A DNA stretch of 8,822 nt, taken from assembly GCA_014523665.1 (NCBI GenBank), contig JAATVR010000501.1, positions 1 through 8,822 of the forward strand, written 5' to 3'. The translations under genes and the position numbers were made by a program. The stretch comes from Nitrososphaerales archaeon TH526. GTDB taxonomy: Archaea > Thermoproteota > Nitrososphaeria > Nitrososphaerales > Nitrososphaeraceae. The notes beneath the pieces were generated by a model. It was not told where the DNA came from. It saw only the letters and a list, made by a program, of their open reading frames with translations, and ran no database searches. This document shows positions 1-4,275 of the stretch, in pieces; position 1 is the stretch's first letter, and each line of letters starts with the position of its first letter.

Positions 1-1
1 A

Positions 2-41
2 TCACAAGATAATAATAGCATCAACTCACAAGATAATAATA
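2..41. repeat. 24-base-period direct repeat, two partial copies
   Basis: The 16-mer TCACAAGATAATAATA occurs at 2-17 and again at 26-41, giving a period of 24 bases. The array may extend left of the window. It could be a coding repeat (see the overlapping tail) or part of an iteron-like array of the integrated element; two copies do not decide this. Confidence 0.6.
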
Positions 42-46
42 ACTAA
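2..46 (+). CDS. Possible C-terminal tail of a gene cut by the window start
   Basis: The reading frame from base 2 gives SQDNNSINSQDNNN and then TAA at 44-46. It is an Asn-, Ser- and Gln-rich tail made of an eight-residue unit used almost twice. The underlying DNA repeat has a 24-base period, a multiple of three, as expected for a coding repeat. Only 14 codons are visible, so no function can be given and the call is tentative. Alternatively this is non-coding simple-sequence DNA. Confidence 0.25.
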   Translation, partial: SQDNNSINSQDNNN

Positions 47-322
47 CTTACTCGTTTTGATCTTGCCCAAAAACTTGTTAGACTGAATTGTGTTACACAT
101 TCTCGTAAACATTTGAACACCAAAATCGAGTGACAGATTACTGTGTCGCAGGGACAAAGTCGAAGTTAATCCGAAGTTCTGACGGATAGCTCGGATCCTA
201 AGGCATATGAACTTACAAAGAAATTAGGCAGGCAAGTATTTCAGGGATATGAAACAATTAGAGATGATTTTGGAAGATGTAAGAAGAAGCTAGTAATAAA
301 GTGGAATCCTGTCAAGGAAATT

Positions 323-511
323 ATGCTTTATAGACAAGATGGCGATCCTTTTCGTTACATTAATTTTGGTATGCTTGACTTTGTTTATGCTGTACTCGGC
401 TCGAAATGTCCTGTCAATTCAGAGAGGAAAGCCTTGGTTGGGATGTTTAAGGGCGAAGGCAAGGACTCTGCTCAGCTAAGAAAAGGATTTGATGTTATCA
501 AACAGGTATAG
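323..511 (+). CDS. Hypothetical protein of the integrated element; 5' end uncertain
   Basis: I do not recognise this protein. From the ATG at 323 it has 62 residues with no clear membrane segment or metal motif. The same frame stays open upstream to a stop at 167-169. Translation of 179-322 gives a plausible charged, helix-prone segment (for example AYELTKKLGRQVFQGYETI) with no ATG, GTG or TTG in it. The real gene may therefore be longer, starting at the CTG at 179, or its original start may have been lost by a frameshift or rearrangement. The 3' end overlaps the next gene by about 20 bases in another frame, which suggests co-transcription and translational coupling. Both genes could also be halves of one broken gene, but nothing seen here demands that. 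Confidence 0.45.
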   Translation: MLYRQDGDPFRYINFGMLDFVYAVLGSKCPVNSERKALVGMFKGEGKDSAQLRKGFDVIKQV

Positions 512-1229
512 AAAACAGTTTTTCGACAACAGGTGGCGTTATAAGTGGCATGAATGGTTTTGGGTTGTCAGATATTCACAAATTCATGGACCTAGCGCCG
601 CATCAAGGATGTTACTAGCTCTTGATGACAGAGAAGGTAAAGCAAGAATTTCGTCTAAATATATAAGAGATAGAATAGAACCCACCATAAATTTCTGGAA
701 TGACTTTCTTGAATACAGTCCTTACTTTCATAACTTCTTAAACAAACTACTTGAAATCGTCAGAAACGATCCTGAATTGATGCAAACTGGGAAGGATGAA
801 GATGATCTATTGGAACTAGGAAGGCTTCATATGGAAAGGATGAGCTCCTACGAAGAAAAGTGCTCGTTTAATCCTCATGAAGATGGCTCGATTACACGTA
901 AGTTAATGACTAGAGCAAAAGAACAGATATTCAACCGAAGAGACGATAACAACAAAAGTGGTTTAATAGTAGGTAGCAATCGCAGAGGTCCCGATCGTAT
1001 TCGAATCTATCATTCCAATCCTAATTTAAAGAAGGAAATGGAAGAATATAATAGAAGGATTAAGAAGAAAAAACCGAGGAAGACGAAGGCAGTATGCGGT
1101 CCCTTCGATCCATGGCCTTTAATATCGAATCATCTCACAAAAGAATCCTATGACAAACAAGATACAGAATTAGCAAGACTAGCAAGAAAATTAATTCGTT
1201 CTCTGATGTATTCTGTTGCTGCACAGTGA
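492..1229 (+). CDS. Hypothetical basic protein of the integrated element
   Basis: A 245-residue protein with no family that I recognise. I chose the ATG at 492 over the in-frame TTG at 489; a weak purine-rich AAAAGGA lies five bases upstream at 481-487. The N-terminal third is aromatic and Trp-rich (RWRYKWHEWFWVVRY). A predicted helical segment SSKYIRDRIEPTINFWNDF follows. The C-terminal half is strongly basic, with a Lys/Arg cluster around NRRIKKKKPRKTK. There is no signal peptide or membrane segment. The basic tail and helical middle would suit a nucleic-acid-binding role such as replication or regulation of the element, but that is inference only. It overlaps the preceding gene by 20 bases, and its stop is 14 bases from the stop of the convergent recombinase. 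Confidence 0.7.
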   Translation: MLSNRYRKQFFDNRWRYKWHEWFWVVRYSQIHGPSAASRMLLALDDREGKARISSKYIRDRIEPTINFWNDFLEYSPYFHNFLNKLLEIVRNDPELMQTGKDEDDLLELGRLHMERMSSYEEKCSFNPHEDGSITRKLMTRAKEQIFNRRDDNNKSGLIVGSNRRGPDRIRIYHSNPNLKKEMEEYNRRIKKKKPRKTKAVCGPFDPWPLISNHLTKESYDKQDTELARLARKLIRSLMYSVAAQ

Positions 1230-1243
1230 ACAGCGGAAATTAG

Positions 1244-2668
1244 TCATTCTACTTTCTTGTGATATATCAATAAACCTGCATCAAAGAGTGTCCCTGAAAA
1301 ATCGTTCAACTTGTCTTGGTCATCTACACTTGCAAGTCCTTTAACCAGCTTTTCTACCATTGCCTGAAGACTGTCGAACCTTTGTGATAGAGACTTCATC
1401 TGATCATCTTTTTCTTGTTTGATGGATCTTATGTCTATCTCATGTTTTTGTTCGAGTGCTTTTAACTTTAACTCTTCTTGCTCTTTAATCTCATCAAATG
1501 CCGAAGGAGATAATGGATAGCTACAGGAAGAACAGTATTTATTCTCAAGTGGGTTAACCAGTTGGCAGCGTGCGCAATCTGCCACGGTGGGTTTGGGTTT
1601 GGCATCAACGTCAGTTATTATCCCATTATGCAGTAGAATCTGATTCTTCAAGTCGTTGCCCCACCTGTTCTTGATGTATCTGGCTGGCTGGTTTGAGTTC
1701 ATGGACCAACGAACCTTTTTCCTGAGGGCAAACTCGGAATAAGTCTCGGCATCACATGTTATGGATGAGTGCCTCAGACAGTATGGGGCCCAGTTCTTGG
1801 TCTTTATCAAGTGCCCAAGGTTTGCCAGTTCCTTTTCATCTGTTATTGAACCACTCCGAATGAGTACAGTAATCCTACTTCGGAGTTGCCGCATAATGGT
1901 CCATAATGCGTCTGCGGTTATGGGCCCTCCCGTCCTAAGGTTGCAGATTACCCTTGCATCAAGTTCGCTCCGGAATGGATGTTCATTTAACCAATCCCTA
2001 ACGTATGGGAACGAGCAAGTCAACATTGCAGGTCCACCCCCAGTCTTGGAATCGTGAGGGATTTCTGCCTCAGCATAACGTTCGTGGAATCTGATGTGTT
2101 TGATTTTGAGGCTTCTGGTGACCTCGTGGGGCCGAGCGTTGAAATCCCATAGCAGAGTAAGGGCCGCTTTATTCCGCTTATGAGTCTCGTACTTTACAAT
2201 GGTCAATAGATCCTCTCGCTCCCACAACTCTGATTCAACGTATGGACTCAGGCGCTTTGTCTTTCGCTTCTTTATCTGAACGAATGCAGGGGTCTGCCAG
2301 TCCGATAATGGAGATAATGAGGCTGATATAGATTTGGGGGCTCCATTATGAATCCAACGCATAAAATACTTGGTCCTTTGAAGATAATCATTCCATGTTC
2401 TGATCCATCTCCTATCTGGGTCTGCACTTACTTCTTTCTTCCTGGTATCCAAGAAATCTATAACTTCGTTTTTACTGTTTACTTCAGAAATGTTTCTATT
2501 GTCGAGGAACCTCGCGAAGAATATAACTACTATTAGGTTACCCCTGCGATAATTTTCCGACGTATCAGTCGTATCCATAAAGGAAGCAAACTCACTGACC
2601 ACCTCCCTGTTTTTTTCACTGGGTATCGTCTTAATCCAGCCCTTAACCGTCGTGAGACTAGCCGGCAT
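1244..2668 (-). CDS. Tyrosine recombinase / integrase with C-terminal zinc ribbon and coiled coil
   Basis: A 474-residue site-specific recombinase expected to insert and excise the element at the neighbouring tRNA gene. An N-terminal core-binding region spans about residues 10-115. The catalytic domain shows Arg179 (in ARPHEV), a candidate beta-hairpin Lys208 (DSKTGGG), Tyr296-x-x-Arg299-His300 (PYCLRHSSIT), Trp321 in the usual His/Trp position, and the nucleophile Tyr331 (ARYIKNRWG). Tyr replaces the commoner His in the HxxR box. Residues 365-382 form a CxxC...CxxC zinc ribbon (C365, C368, C379, C382). A charged, helical, probably coiled-coil tail covers about 390-445. The gene is intact and not split by the tRNA, unlike SSV-type integrases. 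The start is supported by a TATA box at 2690-2698, which places transcription initiation at or next to the ATG. Confidence 0.9.
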   Translation of the reverse strand: MPASLTTVKGWIKTIPSEKNREVVSEFASFMDTTDTSENYRRGNLIVVIFFARFLDNRNISEVNSKNEVIDFLDTRKKEVSADPDRRWIRTWNDYLQRTKYFMRWIHNGAPKSISASLSPLSDWQTPAFVQIKKRKTKRLSPYVESELWEREDLLTIVKYETHKRNKAALTLLWDFNARPHEVTRSLKIKHIRFHERYAEAEIPHDSKTGGGPAMLTCSFPYVRDWLNEHPFRSELDARVICNLRTGGPITADALWTIMRQLRSRITVLIRSGSITDEKELANLGHLIKTKNWAPYCLRHSSITCDAETYSEFALRKKVRWSMNSNQPARYIKNRWGNDLKNQILLHNGIITDVDAKPKPTVADCARCQLVNPLENKYCSSCSYPLSPSAFDEIKEQEELKLKALEQKHEIDIRSIKQEKDDQMKSLSQRFDSLQAMVEKLVKGLASVDDQDKLNDFSGTLFDAGLLIYHKKVE

Positions 2669-2689
2669 TCCTGTTTAACAGATGTTAAT

Positions 2690-2698
2690 GATATATAT
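2690..2698 (-). promoter_or_regulatory. TATA box of the integrase gene (leaderless)
   Basis: The A/T run read on the minus strand as ATATATATC is centred about 26 bases before the integrase ATG at 2668, so the transcript probably starts at the start codon. It sits between the tRNA 3' end and the gene, inside the element, so integration brings its own promoter. Confidence 0.55.
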
Positions 2699-2714
2699 GA
2701 ACCCGCATGATTAT

Positions 2715-2804
2715 CGGGTCCGGTGGGCTTCGATCCCACAACAACTGGCTTCGGAGGCATGTGCCTGTTGGATCAGCACCCTCTCCTGACTAGGCGACGG
2801 ACCC
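2715..2804 (-). tRNA. tRNA-Arg(CCG) with a non-canonical 15-base intron
   Basis: The acceptor stem is seven perfect pairs (GGGTCCG with CGGACCC). The T arm is GTGGG-ATCGAAG-CCCAC, and the D arm is GCCT/GGGT with A14, G18, G19 and A21 in place. Removing 15 bases between positions 29 and 30 gives the anticodon arm CTGGC-CTCCGAA-GCCAG: five perfect pairs and a canonical seven-base loop with U33, anticodon CCG and two A's. It decodes CGG arginine codons. The variable loop TTGTT has five bases. The discriminator is G73 (2715), and CCA is not encoded. The mature length is 75 before CCA. One oddity is A54 at the first T-loop position, where T is usual. Reading the CCA at index 34-36 as a tRNA-Trp anticodon fails, because the stem then pairs badly and the variable loop is too short. 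Confidence 0.9.
2759..2773 (-). other. Non-canonical tRNA intron at position 29/30 (bulge-helix-bulge)
   Basis: The intron is ATCCAACAGGCACAT. Around it the precursor folds as an archaeal splice motif. The outer helix is GAGG (20a-23) with CCTC (31-34). The central four-pair helix is GTGC (24-27) with intron bases GCAC (10-13). Three-base bulges lie at TG^A (5' site) and AT^G (3' site), cut after the second base in each. The intron-side helix is weak, so this is the relaxed form that needs a heteromeric-type splicing endonuclease in known archaea. No gene for that enzyme is in the window. Confidence 0.85.
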
Positions 2805-2826
2805 ATCTTATATTACCTAAGAATTT

Positions 2827-2835
2827 CATATTAAA
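2827..2835 (-). promoter_or_regulatory. TATA box of the tRNA-Arg gene
   Basis: TTTAATATG on the minus strand is centred 27 bases upstream of the first tRNA base (2804) and is preceded by the purine-rich AAAGGC, which fits a TFB recognition element. Position and sequence match archaeal box A. Confidence 0.7.
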
Positions 2836-2858
2836 GCCTTTACGCAGTCCCACCATAT

Positions 2859-2947
2859 GATATTTTGATAATATCTGGATTTGATATTGATATTATGGTC
2901 CAAATCATACCAATACGCAGAAACTATTATATCTTTTGATATCAAAA
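2859..2947. promoter_or_regulatory. Cluster of TTTGATA motifs and a 14-base palindrome (candidate operator)
   Basis: TTTGATA occurs at 2864-2870, 2880-2886 and 2935-2941. The last copy lies in the perfect palindrome TTTTGATATCAAAA (2934-2947). GATATT and AATATC form an inverted repeat at 2859-2875, and TTGATA is doubled at 2881-2892. The palindrome ends three bases before the TATA box of the next gene, where a dimeric regulator could block or help transcription-factor binding. The A/T-rich background makes chance matches possible. Confidence 0.4.
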
Positions 2948-2950
2948 CTG

Positions 2951-2958
2951 TTATATTG
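2951..2958 (+). promoter_or_regulatory. TATA box for the gene starting at 2980
   Basis: TTATATTG is centred about 26 bases before the GTG at 2980, consistent with a leaderless transcript and supporting that start over the later ATG at 3010. Confidence 0.5.
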
Positions 2959-2979
2959 TAATTATGTTTATTTTAAAGT

Positions 2980-3339
2980 GTGTATGTAAAATTAGACCAA
3001 CTGGAAATAATGGGTACTCATTTGGAGGAAGTGAAGGTAGGTGATATATTGTCTTTTGAAGCGCTGATCAGGAATCCCCTAGATTGGGATCATTTCTTCG
3101 AGCGGATTGAAATGTTGAAGTATCACCGAAATACACCGTTTACCGTAGTCACACGGGAAGGTGATAGGATCCAAGGATTTGGCGAAATTATTTCTGCAGA
3201 GAAATGGAGAAATGGTATACACTTCGGGTTCAAGATCAAGGTAAAGGTTAAGAAACAAAAATCGCTGAGTGACAAGAGAACGCATGAAAGGCTCACCAAT
3301 CAAGCCGTAGTGGCAGAACTGAGTCCTCTGCCCTTCTGA
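2980..3339 (+). CDS. Hypothetical protein, 119 residues
   Basis: A soluble protein that I cannot assign to a family. I used the GTG at 2980 because a TATA box sits about 26 bases upstream; the alternative ATG at 3010 would give 109 residues. The middle contains VGDILSFEALIRNPLDWDHF, followed by alternating stretches that look like beta strands (TPFTVVTREGDRIQGFGEII and HFGFKIKVKVK). This suggests a small beta-rich domain with a basic C-terminal segment (KQKSLSDKRTHERL). There is no signal peptide, membrane helix or Cys motif. It stands alone, with a promoter and T-run of its own, between the tRNA-Arg gene and the phosphatase-ArgRS pair. The candidate operator in front suggests regulated expression. 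No function is claimed. Confidence 0.7.
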   Translation: MYVKLDQLEIMGTHLEEVKVGDILSFEALIRNPLDWDHFFERIEMLKYHRNTPFTVVTREGDRIQGFGEIISAEKWRNGIHFGFKIKVKVKKQKSLSDKRTHERLTNQAVVAELSPLPF

Positions 3340-3377
3340 AGCCTGAAGGAATATCTCATTCCTAACTCTCAAAATAC

Positions 3378-3383
3378 TTTTTT
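3378..3383 (+). terminator. Oligo-T transcription termination site
   Basis: Six T's lie about 40 bases after the stop codon at 3339. Archaeal RNA polymerase ends transcription at such T-runs without needing a hairpin. The remaining DNA up to 3570 shows no gene. Confidence 0.4.
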
Positions 3384-3534
3384 AGGTATCTAATTGGGTT
3401 ATCGGCTTGTTATCCATACAATTGTGTTTGTTGGAAACAAGGAATAGACACAGACTGCAAACCCCTTTGGAGCATGTGGCCGATATGGGGCATGCATACA
3501 TAGGCGAATGCATTCCCTCTTAATTTGAAGAATG

Positions 3535-3544
3535 TTTAAATAAA
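3535..3544 (+). promoter_or_regulatory. TATA box for the phosphatase-argS unit
   Basis: TTTAAATAAA is centred about 31 bases before the TTG at 3571, giving a leader of only a few bases or none. A second A/T box at 3557-3566 is too close: using it would push the start past the catalytic aspartates. Confidence 0.45.
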
Positions 3545-3570
3545 CAAATCTGTTTCATATTTAAATCATT

Positions 3571-4275
3571 TTGCGGCAGATTACCTCTTTTGCGGTTGAC
3601 ATTGACGGGACTATCACTGAGGACGGTGGAGGAATGCTTCATCTCCCAGCAGTCCTTGAACTCCGGATTCTTGAAAGAATGGGCTTTAAGGTAATTTTTG
3701 TTACTGGAAGGTCATCATTTGAAGCTTATACTTTGGCTGTCTTTACAGGAACAACGAAGATTGCAGTTTCTGAGAATGGTGGAGTCATCACCCAGAGTCC
3801 AGATGAACACTTGGTCTTAGGAGATAAAAAAATTTGCATGGAGGGGTACAATGTGTTAAAGGATCATATCGACGGTGTAAAAAATAAGCCAGTCTTTGCG
3901 CGAATGTCCGAAGTTGTCTTATGCAGAAATTTTGATATTGGTCATGCTCAACAGATTCTCAAAGAGTACAAACTTCCTTTGTATATTAGTGATAGTAGGT
4001 ACGCTTACCATCTCAACCAAATTGGGGTAGACAAATCTACAGGTCTGACTGAAGCATTAAGAATTCTAGGACTTGAAGTCCGAGATAGTGTAGCAATTGG
4101 AGATAGTGAGACTGATATCCCTCTTTTTAGATCGTGCGGTTATAGCGTATGCTTAGGACATGCTGAAGAAAACGTGAAACGGAACGCAAGCCAAGTCACG
4201 TCCGCTAAGCACGGTGAAGGACTCGTTCAAGCCATTCAGTTTCTGTCTCAAAATTTTTTTGAACTAGGACCATGA
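3571..4275 (+). CDS. HAD-IIB phosphatase, archaeal phosphoglycolate phosphatase-like
   Basis: A 234-residue cytosolic hydrolase of the HAD superfamily, subclass IIB (Cof/SPP-like), closest in layout to archaeal phosphoglycolate phosphatase. That enzyme removes phosphate from 2-phosphoglycolate, but the substrate here is inferred from family only. All four motifs are present: DIDGT with nucleophile Asp10 and acid/base Asp12; Thr45 in VTGRS; Lys155 in VDKSTG; and GDSETD with Asp178 and Asp182 for Mg2+. The cap lies between motifs II and III, about residues 80-150. The length is normal for the family. The start is TTG at 3571, the only start that keeps motif I in frame; the upstream TATA box agrees. 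The stop overlaps the argS start as ATGA, so the two are probably co-transcribed and translationally coupled. Related sugar- or sucrose-phosphate phosphatases are the main alternative. Confidence 0.85.
   Translation: MRQITSFAVDIDGTITEDGGGMLHLPAVLELRILERMGFKVIFVTGRSSFEAYTLAVFTGTTKIAVSENGGVITQSPDEHLVLGDKKICMEGYNVLKDHIDGVKNKPVFARMSEVVLCRNFDIGHAQQILKEYKLPLYISDSRYAYHLNQIGVDKSTGLTEALRILGLEVRDSVAIGDSETDIPLFRSCGYSVCLGHAEENVKRNASQVTSAKHGEGLVQAIQFLSQNFFELGP

Larger units (their letters stand above)
1..2714. mobile_element. End of an integrated genetic element at tRNA-Arg(CCG) (left part outside window)
   Basis: A tyrosine recombinase gene begins 46 bases from the 3' end of a tRNA gene and is transcribed away from it, the usual layout of an archaeal element inserted at a tRNA 3' end. 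The rest of this stretch contains only unrecognised small genes and no housekeeping gene. The tRNA-side boundary is inferred to lie in the 3' part of the tRNA, which the element would have rebuilt. I looked for a second copy of the tRNA 3' end (for example GGGTCCGGTGGGCTT on the plus strand) between 1 and 1243 and saw none, so the other boundary must lie left of the window. Whether the element is a virus, plasmid or genomic island cannot be told from what is visible. Confidence 0.6.

Noticed and set aside
1761..2057. Plus-strand open frame inside the integrase gene
   Set aside because: It lies wholly opposite the well-supported recombinase and has no recognisable domain; a shadow frame.
2533..2760. 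Minus-strand open frame over the integrase start and the tRNA
   Set aside because: It overlaps the tRNA gene and the start of the real integrase frame; a shadow.
2716..2804. Reading the tRNA as tRNA-Trp(CCA) with a canonical 37/38 intron
   Set aside because: ATCCAAC looks like a Trp anticodon loop, but the matching 3' stem leaves mismatches and a variable loop of only three bases. The 29/30 intron with anticodon CCG gives perfect pairing and a complete splice motif.
3474..3503. Tiny frame MWPIWGMHT upstream of the phosphatase
   Set aside because: Nine codons with no coding context and no promoter of its own; not supportable.
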